Shown piece after piece: positions 17,198-25,801 of a stretch of DNA of 64,000 nucleotides. The notes under the pieces are model-generated. The model was not told the DNA's origin, did no database searches, and saw only the letters and a program-made list of their open reading frames with translations. The stretch comes from Peptoniphilus mikwangii (lineage in GTDB: Bacteria > Bacillota > Clostridia > Tissierellales > Peptoniphilaceae). The position numbers and the translations under genes were made by a program. How positions within the stretch are numbered: the stretch's first letter is position 1; each line of letters begins with the position of its first letter. Location: positions 186,001 to 250,000 of the forward strand of contig NZ_AUQY01000005.1 of assembly GCF_000468535.1 (NCBI RefSeq), written 5' to 3'.

Positions 17198-18796
17198 ATG
17201 ATAAGTGTAAATAATTTAAGTGTATTATTTCCCGATAAAAAACTTTTTGATGATGTAAATTTAATTTTTAATCCGGGAAATTGTTATGGAATAATCGGAG
17301 CTAATGGAGCAGGAAAAAGTACATTTTTAAAAATACTTTCAGGCGAAAAAGATCCGACAAGCGGTAATGTTGCAATAGATAAAAACTCAAGAATGAGTAA
17401 GCTCAACCAAGACCACTATGCCTTTGAAAATGAGGTGGTACTTGATACCGTAATTATGGGAAATAAAAAATTATATGATATCGGAAAGGAAAAAGATGCA
17501 ATCTATATGAAGCCCGACTTTTCTGATGAAGATGGAATGAGAGCGGCGGAACTTGAAGCTGAATTTGCCGAACTTGGCGGATATGAAGCTGAATCTGAAG
17601 CATCTACAATTTTACAAGGTCTTGGAATTTCTACTGATATGCACTCAAAACTCATGAGTGAAATAATAGAATCCGATAAGGTAAAAGTTCTTCTTGCACA
17701 AGCACTTTTTGGAAATCCTGACATACTTTTACTTGACGAGCCTACAAACGGTATTGACCTTAGAGCCGTATTGTGGCTTGAAGAATTCCTATCCACATTT
17801 GAGGGAATAGTTATAATTGTATCCCACGATAGATATTTTTTAAATGAAGTATGTACTCACATGGTCGATATAGATTTTGGAAAAATTACAATGTTTGTAG
17901 GAAACTACGACTTTTGGTATGAATCATCTCAACTTGCGCTAAAAATGCAAAAAGACCAAAATAAAAAGAAAGAAGATAAAATTAAAGAACTACAAGAATT
18001 TATTCAAAGATTTTCTGCAAACAAATCAAAATCAAAACAAGCTACAAGTAGAAAGAAACTTCTTGATAAAATTACTCTTGATGATATAAAACCGTCATCA
18101 AGAAGATATCCTTTTGTAGGATTTAATCTGTCGCGTGAGGTTGGAAATGAAATTTTAAATGTCAACGGACTTACAGTAGAAGATAATGGAAAGAAACTTA
18201 TAGATAATTTTAATCTCAGAGTTAATAAGGACGATAAGATTGGATTTATCGGAAACGAAATTGCAATTACAAAATTTTTTGAAATAGTAAATTCCAAGAC
18301 AGATGATTACACCGGAGAATATAAGTGGGGACAGACAATAACACACACTTATTTTCCAAAAGACAACAATGAATATTTTGAAAATATAGATTTGAATTTG
18401 ATTGACTGGATGAGACAATACTCTGAAGAACAATCAGAAATATTCTTAAGAGGATTTTTAGGAAAGATGCTATTTTCCGGAGATGAAGCATTAAAAAAAG
18501 CAAATGTACTTTCCGGAGGAGAAAGAGTCAGAATGATGTTTTCAAAGATGATGATCGCACCTGCAAATGTACTTGTATTTGACCAGCCTACAAATCATCT
18601 TGATCTTGAAAGCATAGAAGCTGTAAATAACGGTTTAATTAATTTTAAAGGTAATGTACTATTTACATCTCTTGACCATCAATTTGTATCATCTGTCGCA
18701 AACAGAATAATAGAATTTTTTGATGACGGAACATATAGAGATGTTCCTATGGGATATGAAGAATATATAGAAAAATATGTAGTCGAAAGCAAGTAA
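17198..18796 (+). CDS. ABC-F family ATPase with one degenerate nucleotide site
   Basis: A soluble 532-residue protein with two ABC domains joined by a charged linker (residues about 245-300). ABC-F proteins act on the ribosome, as translation factors or antibiotic-protection proteins. Domain 1 keeps Walker A GANGAGKST (34-42), Walker B LLLDEPTNG and H-loop VSHDRYF, but its signature is IIESD (156-160) instead of LSGGE. Domain 2 keeps LSGGE (438-442), but its Walker A is GNEIAITK (352-359), Walker B ends DQ (462-463) and its H-loop His is Leu (492). Because sites form between domains, one site is complete and the other lacks every motif. The ATG at 17198 follows GGAG; an upstream GTG at 17177 lacks one. 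Single gene with terminator. Confidence 0.9.
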   Translation: MISVNNLSVLFPDKKLFDDVNLIFNPGNCYGIIGANGAGKSTFLKILSGEKDPTSGNVAIDKNSRMSKLNQDHYAFENEVVLDTVIMGNKKLYDIGKEKDAIYMKPDFSDEDGMRAAELEAEFAELGGYEAESEASTILQGLGISTDMHSKLMSEIIESDKVKVLLAQALFGNPDILLLDEPTNGIDLRAVLWLEEFLSTFEGIVIIVSHDRYFLNEVCTHMVDIDFGKITMFVGNYDFWYESSQLALKMQKDQNKKKEDKIKELQEFIQRFSANKSKSKQATSRKKLLDKITLDDIKPSSRRYPFVGFNLSREVGNEILNVNGLTVEDNGKKLIDNFNLRVNKDDKIGFIGNEIAITKFFEIVNSKTDDYTGEYKWGQTITHTYFPKDNNEYFENIDLNLIDWMRQYSEEQSEIFLRGFLGKMLFSGDEALKKANVLSGGERVRMMFSKMMIAPANVLVFDQPTNHLDLESIEAVNNGLINFKGNVLFTSLDHQFVSSVANRIIEFFDDGTYRDVPMGYEEYIEKYVVESK

Positions 18797-18798
18797 TA

Positions 18799-18826
18799 TA
18801 AAAAGGAGCGAACGCTCCTTTTTTAT
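18799..18826 (+). terminator. Terminator of the ABC-F gene
   Basis: AAAAGGAGCG-AACGCTCCTTTT: GGAGCG pairs with CGCTCC, followed by TTTTTT. Confidence 0.85.
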
Positions 18827-18883
18827 ATTTGAGAAATAAATTATTCGTTTACTTTTCTTAAATGTTTTTTTAATTATTAAATA

Positions 18884-18924
18884 CAAAAAGATACCACAAA
18901 ATTAACCTGTGGTATCTTTTTGCA
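18884..18924. terminator. Terminator of the PFOR operon (bidirectional)
   Basis: AAAAAGATACCACA (18885-18898) is mirrored by TGTGGTATCTTTTT (18909-18922). It ends the minus-strand operon about 35 bp after the PFOR stop. Confidence 0.8.
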
Positions 18925-18956
18925 TTTTTTATATTAACAATATCTTAGGGAGCTGA

Positions 18957-21900
18957 TTAATTTTCTGCAAGTTTTTTATATCTTTCATATCTGAACTTAG
19001 AATCTTCTTCCGCCATATCAAATAACTCTTGTGCTATTTGTGGGAATGTCTTCTTTAATGAAGTATATCTAACTTCTGTTTCCAAAAATGCTTGGAATGA
19101 TTCTTTCGGTTCTTTTGAATCAAGTATAAACGGATTCTTACCTTCTGCTATTAATTCAGGATTGTATCTGTATAGGTGCCAATATCCACAATCAACAGCT
19201 TTCTTTTCTTGAGCTATACTCTTGCCCATTCCACTTAATAATCCGTGGTTTATACATGGTGCATAGCAAATTACTATTGCAGGTCCGTCATAACTTTCAG
19301 CTTCTTTTAATGCTTTTATTACTTGGTTCATATTTGAGCCTATTGCCACTTGTGCTACATATACATAGCCATAAGTCATAAGCATTGCTCCTAAGTCTTT
19401 CTTTCTTACTCTCTTTCCACCTGCCGCAAATTTTGCAACTGCTGCTCTTGGTGTTGCTTTTGATGATTGTCCTCCGGTATTTGAATAAACTTCTGTATCA
19501 AATACAAGTATATTAAAGTCTTCACCTGATGCCATTACATGATCAAGTCCGCCATATCCTATATCGTATGCCCAACCGTCTCCTCCAAAGCTCCAGATAC
19601 TTTGTTTCATTATATAATCTCTAAGTTTATAGATTTCTTTTAAATCTTCATCGTCAGAATTTTCTGTAAACTTAACTATTGCATCTTTTAACGCCTTTGT
19701 CTTTTCAGGATTTTTCATGTTGGCAATCCAATCCTTGAATGTTTCTTCACATTCACTGTTCGGATTTTTCTTCATATATTCTTCCATATGAAGCTTAATT
19801 GTTCCTCTTAGTTTCTTAACTGCAAGAGCCATACCATATCCATATTCTGCATTATCTTCAAATAATGAACTTGCCCATGCAGGTCCTCTACCTAATTTAT
19901 TTGTACAATATCCTGTAGACGGGAATGAACCTCCCCAAATTGATGAACAACCTGATGCATTGGCTATAAGCATTCTATCTCCGAATAATTGTGTTACAAG
20001 TGTTGCATATGGTGTTTCTCCACATCCCGCACATGCTCCGTGGAATTCAAGAAGCGGTTGTTTGAATTGTGAACCTTTTACTGTATTATCAGGCATTAAG
20101 TCCTCTTTAGGTTCTACTTTCATTGCATATTCCCAATTTTTAGCTTCTTCCAATTCTTCTCCAAGCGGAGTCATTACAAGTGCTTTTTCTTTTGCCGGAC
20201 ATACATCAGCACAGTTTCCACAGCCTGTACAGTCAAGTACTGATACTTGAATTCTATATTCTAATCCTGCAAGTTCCTTACCTTTTGCAGCTAATGTTTC
20301 AAATTCTGCAGGTTTATTTGCAACTTCTTCTGTATTTAACAAGAATGGTCTTATTGCAGCATGAGGACATACAAATGAACATTGGTTACATTGGATACAG
20401 TTGTCTTTATTCCAATGTGGTACATTTACTGCAACGCCTCTCTTTTCATACTTTGTTGTACCGTTCGGCATTATTCCTTCTTCTACTCCTATAAATGCCG
20501 ATACAGGTGTTTCGTCTCCCTTTTGTGCATTTAATGGTTCAAGAATTTCTGCAACATATCTTGGAACATCTCTCTTAACTTCTTCTTCTGTTGCATCTTT
20601 CCACTCTTCAGGAATTTCTACTTTAACAAGTCCTTCCAATCCCATTTCAACTGCTTGATAGTTCATATTTACTATCTTATCGCCTTTTTTACCATAAGTC
20701 TTTTTAATTGAATCTTTTAGTCTTGTTACTGCATCATCTATCGGAAGAACTTCTGATAATTTGAAAAATGCCGATTGCATTATCATATTTGTACGACTGC
20801 CAAGTCCTATTTCTTGTGCTATATCAGTTGCATTTATTGTATAGAAGTTTACTTTCTTATCATAAAGCTCTCTCTTCATTGCTGCAGGAAGTTTTTCTGA
20901 AAGTTCTTCTTTATTCCAAATTGTATTTAATAGGAAAGTTCCTCCTTCTTTTAGTCCTTCTAAAAGATGATAATTATATACATAAGATTGCTTTGAGCAA
21001 CTTATAAAGTCAGGTTTTGTTATTAAATATGTTGATTTTATAGGATCTTTTCCAAATCTCAAGTGAGAAATTGTAACCCCACCTGATTTTTTAGAGTCGT
21101 ATGCAAAATATGCTTGAGCATACATATCTGTTCCGTCACCTATAATTTTTATCGCACTCTTATTTGCACCTACTGTACCGTCTGAACCGAATCCCCAGAA
21201 TTTACATTTAATTGTATCTTTCGGTTCTGTCATTATTTCTTCTTCAATAACAAGGTTTGTATTTGTTACATCATCTATGATACCAATTGTAAATCTGTCC
21301 TTTGGTGTTTCTTTTTTAAGATTATCAAACACTGCCTTAATTTGACTTGGAGTTGTATTTTTAGAACCTAATCCGTATCTTCCGCCAACGATTACAGGTT
21401 TATTTTCATTGTCGCTATAAGCTCCAAGTATATCAAGATGTAACGGTTCAAAAGGACTTCCCTTTTCTTTTGTTCTGTCAAGAACTGCTATTGCTTTTAC
21501 AGTACTTGGAATTTCTCTTAAAAGTGCTTCTTTTGCAAACGGTCTATAAAGTCTTACTTTAATCATACCGACTTTTTCGCCTAAGCCTTGTAAATAATCA
21601 ACAGTTTCTTCTATTGTCTCATTTACAGAGCCCATTGCAATTATTATTCTTTCTGCATCTTCCGCTCCATAGTAATCAAATGGTTTATATTTTCTACCTG
21701 TAAGCTCTCCAAGTTGTTTCATATAGTCTTCTACAATAGGTAGTACACCTTCGTATTTTAAGTTTGATGATTCTGTTGCTTGGAAATATATATCAGGGTT
21801 TTGTGCTGTTCCCTTTGTATATGGTCTTTCAGGATTCATACTCTTCATTCTGAAACTTTGAAGTGCTTCTGTATCTAACAATTTTTTATAATCTTCATAA

Positions 21901-22457
21901 TCTACGACTTCAACCTTTTGAAATTCATGAGATGTTCTAAATCCGTCAAAGAAGTGTAAAAACGGTATTCTTGCCTTTATAGCAGATAAGTGAGCTATTG
22001 CTCCTAAGTCAAGAATTTCTTGTACTGAGCTTGAAGACATCATAGCAAATCCTGTTTGTCTACAAGCCATTACGTCTTGATGATCCCCAAATATTGACAA
22101 CGCATGAGTAGATAATGCTCTTGCCGCAACATGAATTACGCCCGGAAGAAGTTCTCCGCTCATCTTGTACATATTAGGTATCATAAGTAACAATCCTTGT
22201 GACGATGTAAAACTTGTTGCAAGTGCTCCGGCTGATAATACACCGTGCATTGCTCCTGATGCTCCTGCCTCTGATTGAAGTTCTGTTACTTGTACTTGTT
22301 CGCCAAATATATTTTGTTTTCCATTAGCTGACCATGAATCAATTAATTCTGACATATCCGATGATGGTGTTATAGGATATATCGGTGCTACTTCAGTGAA
22401 TGCATAAGCTACTGTTGCGGCAGCTGTATTACCATTCATTGTCATCATTTTTTTCAT
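18957..22457 (-). CDS. nifJ: Pyruvate:ferredoxin (flavodoxin) oxidoreductase, single chain
   Basis: This 1166-residue homodimer-type enzyme oxidises pyruvate and related 2-oxoacids with CoA to acyl-CoA, CO2 and reduced ferredoxin. In order it has the N-terminal pyrimidine domain (MNGNTAAATVAYAFTEVAPIYPITPS), the gamma-type domain, and two [4Fe-4S] ferredoxin motifs (CIQCNQCSFVCPH and CTGCGNCADVCPAKE). A thiamine-diphosphate domain follows, with HGACAGCGETPY, GDGWAYDIGYGG and a cysteine-bearing end. The length is normal for the family. I chose the ATG at 22457 (after AAGGGGGAAAAG); an earlier ATG at 22484 overlaps the previous gene. It is the last gene of the sigma-54-headed operon, where 2-oxobutyrate from methionine gamma-lyase is a plausible extra substrate. 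Confidence 0.96.
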   Translation of the reverse strand: MKKMMTMNGNTAAATVAYAFTEVAPIYPITPSSDMSELIDSWSANGKQNIFGEQVQVTELQSEAGASGAMHGVLSAGALATSFTSSQGLLLMIPNMYKMSGELLPGVIHVAARALSTHALSIFGDHQDVMACRQTGFAMMSSSSVQEILDLGAIAHLSAIKARIPFLHFFDGFRTSHEFQKVEVVDYEDYKKLLDTEALQSFRMKSMNPERPYTKGTAQNPDIYFQATESSNLKYEGVLPIVEDYMKQLGELTGRKYKPFDYYGAEDAERIIIAMGSVNETIEETVDYLQGLGEKVGMIKVRLYRPFAKEALLREIPSTVKAIAVLDRTKEKGSPFEPLHLDILGAYSDNENKPVIVGGRYGLGSKNTTPSQIKAVFDNLKKETPKDRFTIGIIDDVTNTNLVIEEEIMTEPKDTIKCKFWGFGSDGTVGANKSAIKIIGDGTDMYAQAYFAYDSKKSGGVTISHLRFGKDPIKSTYLITKPDFISCSKQSYVYNYHLLEGLKEGGTFLLNTIWNKEELSEKLPAAMKRELYDKKVNFYTINATDIAQEIGLGSRTNMIMQSAFFKLSEVLPIDDAVTRLKDSIKKTYGKKGDKIVNMNYQAVEMGLEGLVKVEIPEEWKDATEEEVKRDVPRYVAEILEPLNAQKGDETPVSAFIGVEEGIMPNGTTKYEKRGVAVNVPHWNKDNCIQCNQCSFVCPHAAIRPFLLNTEEVANKPAEFETLAAKGKELAGLEYRIQVSVLDCTGCGNCADVCPAKEKALVMTPLGEELEEAKNWEYAMKVEPKEDLMPDNTVKGSQFKQPLLEFHGACAGCGETPYATLVTQLFGDRMLIANASGCSSIWGGSFPSTGYCTNKLGRGPAWASSLFEDNAEYGYGMALAVKKLRGTIKLHMEEYMKKNPNSECEETFKDWIANMKNPEKTKALKDAIVKFTENSDDEDLKEIYKLRDYIMKQSIWSFGGDGWAYDIGYGGLDHVMASGEDFNILVFDTEVYSNTGGQSSKATPRAAVAKFAAGGKRVRKKDLGAMLMTYGYVYVAQVAIGSNMNQVIKALKEAESYDGPAIVICYAPCINHGLLSGMGKSIAQEKKAVDCGYWHLYRYNPELIAEGKNPFILDSKEPKESFQAFLETEVRYTSLKKTFPQIAQELFDMAEEDSKFRYERYKKLAEN

Positions 22458-22480
22458 ATTCTTTTCCCCCTTAAGATATT

Positions 22481-23131
22481 TCATATCCTTTCCAGCATTT
22501 TTTCTGCCGGATCTATAATTATAAGTGAAGTACGCTTTTTAAGCTCATCTCTTATGTACGGAAAATGCGTGCATCCAAGTATTATACTATCCACTTTATA
22601 TTTTCCTATTTTTATATTTTCAAGATAGTTTAAAAAACCGTCTAAATTTAATCCTTCAACTATCTCCTTTGGAGTAAAATCTGCTTCTATCATCTGAACT
22701 ATACTCATATTTCCTACAGATATTGTATTCTTAGTCTCATCCGATTCTTTTATAATTTTATCTATTGTATAAGCTGATAGACCGTTTGCTCCTATGATTG
22801 CTATGTTATTACAGCCTTTCGGTAGGCTCTTATATGTTTCAAGAGGAGTTATTATTTCAAGCTTTATCAGTTCTTCTATTTTTTTATAGTCTATTGCACA
22901 GCTTAGAGAATTGCAATTTATCAAAAGTTTATCAGCGCCTTTATCTATTGCCGATTTAGCTTTTTCTATAAACAGGTTTTCAAGCTCTTCCTTAGAAAAA
23001 TATTGTAGCTTGGATTGCTCTTCACAGCTTTCAGACATAGGAAATGCCATTGCTTCAATTTTCTTTTCCGCCAAAAGCTCCACTCCCATTTGTGTGTCTA
23101 CTTTTGTTCCCGCAAATACTGCTACCTTCAT
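22481..23131 (-). CDS. Asp/Glu racemase superfamily protein (divergent MurI-like)
   Basis: The 216-residue protein keeps both catalytic cysteine motifs of the glutamate/aspartate racemase superfamily, INCNSLSC (normally CNTA) and LGCTHFPYI near the end. It lacks the usual N-terminal DSGxGG and YxGD blocks of MurI; it starts MKVAVFAGTKVDTQMG instead. It is therefore probably not the cell-wall racemase but a paralogue with another amino-acid substrate. It sits between methionine gamma-lyase and PFOR in one operon, which suggests a role in amino-acid catabolism, for instance bringing a D-form into the pathway (inference). I chose the ATG at 23131, 9 bp after GGAG; two other start codons lie 2-3 codons upstream. 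Confidence 0.72.
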   Translation of the reverse strand: MKVAVFAGTKVDTQMGVELLAEKKIEAMAFPMSESCEEQSKLQYFSKEELENLFIEKAKSAIDKGADKLLINCNSLSCAIDYKKIEELIKLEIITPLETYKSLPKGCNNIAIIGANGLSAYTIDKIIKESDETKNTISVGNMSIVQMIEADFTPKEIVEGLNLDGFLNYLENIKIGKYKVDSIILGCTHFPYIRDELKKRTSLIIIDPAEKMLERI

Positions 23132-23150
23132 TTTCATCAACTCCGTTATT

Positions 23151-23184
23151 TGTGATATAGGTAAGAAATCTTACCTATATCACA
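23151..23184. repeat. 16-bp perfect hairpin between methionine gamma-lyase and the racemase gene
   Basis: TGTGATATAGGTAAGA (23151-23166) is mirrored exactly by TCTTACCTATATCACA (23169-23184) with two bases between. On the transcribed strand no T-run follows, so it is not a standard terminator. It may stabilise or divide the mRNA, or bind a protein. Confidence 0.7.
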
Positions 23185-23198
23185 TATTATTTTACTAA

Positions 23199-24392
23199 TT
23201 ATAATAAGCTGTCTAATGCTTGTTTTAAGTCTGCAATAATATCTTCAGGATCTTCAAGACCAACAGAAATTCTTACAAGACCTTCAGTTATATCGGAAGC
23301 TTTTCTTTCTTCAGGTGTGTATGGTGAGTGAGTCATACTTGCAGGATGTTGAATAAGTGTTTCCGCATCGCCAAGACTTACTGCCAATGTGCAAAGTTTT
23401 ACTGCATTCATAAGTTTTGTTCCTACTTCTTTTCCGCCCTTAACTTCAAATGAAATCATAGCTCCAGGAAGTCTCATTTGTTTCATAGCTAAATCATGTT
23501 GTGGGAATGATTTTAAGCCAGGATATGCAACTTCTGCTACTGCAGGATGTCCTTCCAAAAATTCTGCAACTTTCATTGCATTTGAACAATGTCTTTCCAT
23601 TCTAACAGATAGAGTCTTCATTCCTCTGTTTATCAAGAATGCTTCAAAAGGTCCTAAAACTGCTCCAGTACAGTCTTTAACGCCTACTAATCTAACTTGA
23701 TCGATTAATTCTTTTCTTCCAACTGCAAATCCTGCGATAACATCTCCATGTCCGTTTAGGTACTTAGTTGCAGAGTGAACTACTATATCTGCTCCAAGTG
23801 ATAAAGGTCTTTGAATATATGGTGTACAATAAGTATTATCTACTACCAATAGACAATTTTCTTTTTCATGAGCTATTTTTGCTGCACCTTCAATGTCAGT
23901 AATATACATATTAGGGTTAGCAGGAGTTTCGATATAAACAAGTCTTGTGTTTTCTTTCATTGCATTTTTAATATTGTTTAAATCTCTTGTGTCAACAAAT
24001 GTTACTTCTACTCCAAATTTTGATAATCCATGATTTAATAGGGCAAATGTACATCCATACATTGTTTTAGCTGCAACAACGTGATCTCCGGCTTTTAACA
24101 TTGACCACATAACTGATGAAATTGCTCCCATACCTGATGAAGTTGATACACAAGCTTCTGCGCCTTCAAGGTCTGCCAACTTCTTTTCTATTACTGCATT
24201 TGTAGGATTTCCAAGTCTTGAATAGATGTATCCGTCTTCTTCAAGTGCAAATCTTCTTCCGCCTTGCTCAGCAGAATCAAAGATAAATGTTGAAGTTTGA
24301 TAAATAGGAGTTGCTAATGCGCCATATTTATTACTTTCGTATCCTGAGTGAATTTGTCTTGTTGAGAATCCTTTGTTTTCCATATTTTCCAT
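23199..24392 (-). CDS. megL: Methionine gamma-lyase
   Basis: This PLP enzyme of the Cys/Met metabolism family splits methionine into methanethiol, ammonia and 2-oxobutyrate. The PLP lysine is K210 in HSATKYLNG. Residues that mark true methionine gamma-lyases line up: Y57 and R59 (YSRLGNPT), Y112 and C114 (MYGCTFALL). The cysteine corresponds to C116 of the Pseudomonas putida enzyme, which separates it from cystathionine lyases and synthases. Length 397 is standard. The ATG follows AAGGAGG. It lies 28 bp downstream of the carrier gene in the sigma-54-headed operon, so methionine or a related thio-amino acid is the likely inducer. Confidence 0.92.
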   Translation of the reverse strand: MENMENKGFSTRQIHSGYESNKYGALATPIYQTSTFIFDSAEQGGRRFALEEDGYIYSRLGNPTNAVIEKKLADLEGAEACVSTSSGMGAISSVMWSMLKAGDHVVAAKTMYGCTFALLNHGLSKFGVEVTFVDTRDLNNIKNAMKENTRLVYIETPANPNMYITDIEGAAKIAHEKENCLLVVDNTYCTPYIQRPLSLGADIVVHSATKYLNGHGDVIAGFAVGRKELIDQVRLVGVKDCTGAVLGPFEAFLINRGMKTLSVRMERHCSNAMKVAEFLEGHPAVAEVAYPGLKSFPQHDLAMKQMRLPGAMISFEVKGGKEVGTKLMNAVKLCTLAVSLGDAETLIQHPASMTHSPYTPEERKASDITEGLVRISVGLEDPEDIIADLKQALDSLL

Positions 24393-24420
24393 TATTTTTC
24401 CTCCTTATATTACTTTTATA

Positions 24421-25773
24421 TTATAATGGTTTCCATTCTTCAAAGTTCCATGGGTTTTTCTTTAAATAACCGTTAGCAAATGGAACAAATATTGATAATA
24501 TTACGAAGAAAGCAAGTGCAAATTGATACCATAATAATGGCATTAAGTCAAATGGACTAAGCTTTCCTTCTGTAAATTGCGCTGCGATTAAAAGTTGAGC
24601 TCCGTAAGGAATGAATCCTTGCATTATAGCTCCGAAACAGTCAAGTAATGATGCTGATCTTCTCGGGTCTACCTTATATTCTTCCGCTATACTTCTTGCA
24701 ATAGGTCCGTCAATGATGATTGCAACTGTATTATTTGCTGTTGCCGCATCTGTTAATGCAGTAATTGCTGCGATACCAACTTCTGCTGACTTTTCTCCCT
24801 TAATGAAGCTCTTAATTTTATTAAGTAACCAATCAAGTCCTCCACCATAAGTTACAAGTCCTGCAAGACCTCCTGTAAGCATTGATAATAAGAATATTTC
24901 GAACATGCCTACAAATCCGTCATATATATTGTTTGTAAATTCAAGTAATCCGAATGCTCCGTATGAAAGTCCTATTACTCCTGAAAGGATTGTTCCAAGA
25001 GTTAGTACAACAAATACGTTCATACCTGCTATAGCTGTAACTAAAACAAATACATATGGAAGTACCTTTATTAAGTCATATTCATAAGTTTGTGCTACAG
25101 GTGCTGTTTCAGGTTGTCCGAATACAACTAAAAGAATTACTGTTATTATCATAGCAGGAACTGCCATAGAAATATTTGTTCTGAACTTATCTTTCATTTC
25201 AACACCTTGTGTTCTTGTTGCAGCTATTGTTGTATCAGAAATAACTGATAGGTTATCTCCAAACATAGCTCCACTTACAAGTGTAGCAACTATAAGCGCC
25301 ATAGGTATTGATGTATTTTCTCCAAATCCTACTGCAATAGGTCCAAGTGCTACTATTGTTCCAACACTTGTTCCTGTTGAAATTGATATAAAACAAGCTA
25401 TTATAAAGATACCAACTGTTATAAATTGTGGTGGTATGATTGAAAGTCCTAAATTTACAGTTGCATCTACTCCGCCCATTGCTTTAGAAACAGTAGAGAA
25501 TGCGCCTGCAAGTATATAAATTATACACATTATAATGATATTTTCGTCTCCACATCCTCTTACAAAGATGTCAAATTTTTCATTAATATTTCCTTTAATA
25601 AGTATAAATGCACAGATTATACCTAAAATTACTGCTATCGGTGATTTAAATCCGTAGAATCCCATTGGATCTCCATCAGCTATAAGCTTTAATCCTATTC
25701 CCAAATAAGATATTATAAAAACTAAAAATGGAATCAGTGCCACAAAATTCGCCTTATTTTTCTTTTCGTTCAT
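24421..25773 (-). CDS. NhaC-family Na+/H+ antiporter-like carrier
   Basis: A 450-residue membrane protein with about 11-12 helices. It has the NhaC-type block ISTGTSVGTIVALGPIAVGF followed by MFGDNLSVISDTTIAATRTQG, which is diagnostic for the family. NhaC relatives exchange Na+ for H+, but several couple to organic acids or amino acids (for example MleN, malate-lactate). Its place between the sigma-54 activator and methionine gamma-lyase makes an amino-acid or product antiporter more likely than plain pH control (inference). Strong TAGGAGGG ribosome site, only 28 bp after the activator's stop, so it has no promoter of its own. Confidence 0.85.
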   Translation of the reverse strand: MNEKKNKANFVALIPFLVFIISYLGIGLKLIADGDPMGFYGFKSPIAVILGIICAFILIKGNINEKFDIFVRGCGDENIIIMCIIYILAGAFSTVSKAMGGVDATVNLGLSIIPPQFITVGIFIIACFISISTGTSVGTIVALGPIAVGFGENTSIPMALIVATLVSGAMFGDNLSVISDTTIAATRTQGVEMKDKFRTNISMAVPAMIITVILLVVFGQPETAPVAQTYEYDLIKVLPYVFVLVTAIAGMNVFVVLTLGTILSGVIGLSYGAFGLLEFTNNIYDGFVGMFEIFLLSMLTGGLAGLVTYGGGLDWLLNKIKSFIKGEKSAEVGIAAITALTDAATANNTVAIIIDGPIARSIAEEYKVDPRRSASLLDCFGAIMQGFIPYGAQLLIAAQFTEGKLSPFDLMPLLWYQFALAFFVILSIFVPFANGYLKKNPWNFEEWKPL

Positions 25774-25801
25774 ACATTTCCCTCCTAAAATATTTTAAAT
25801 A

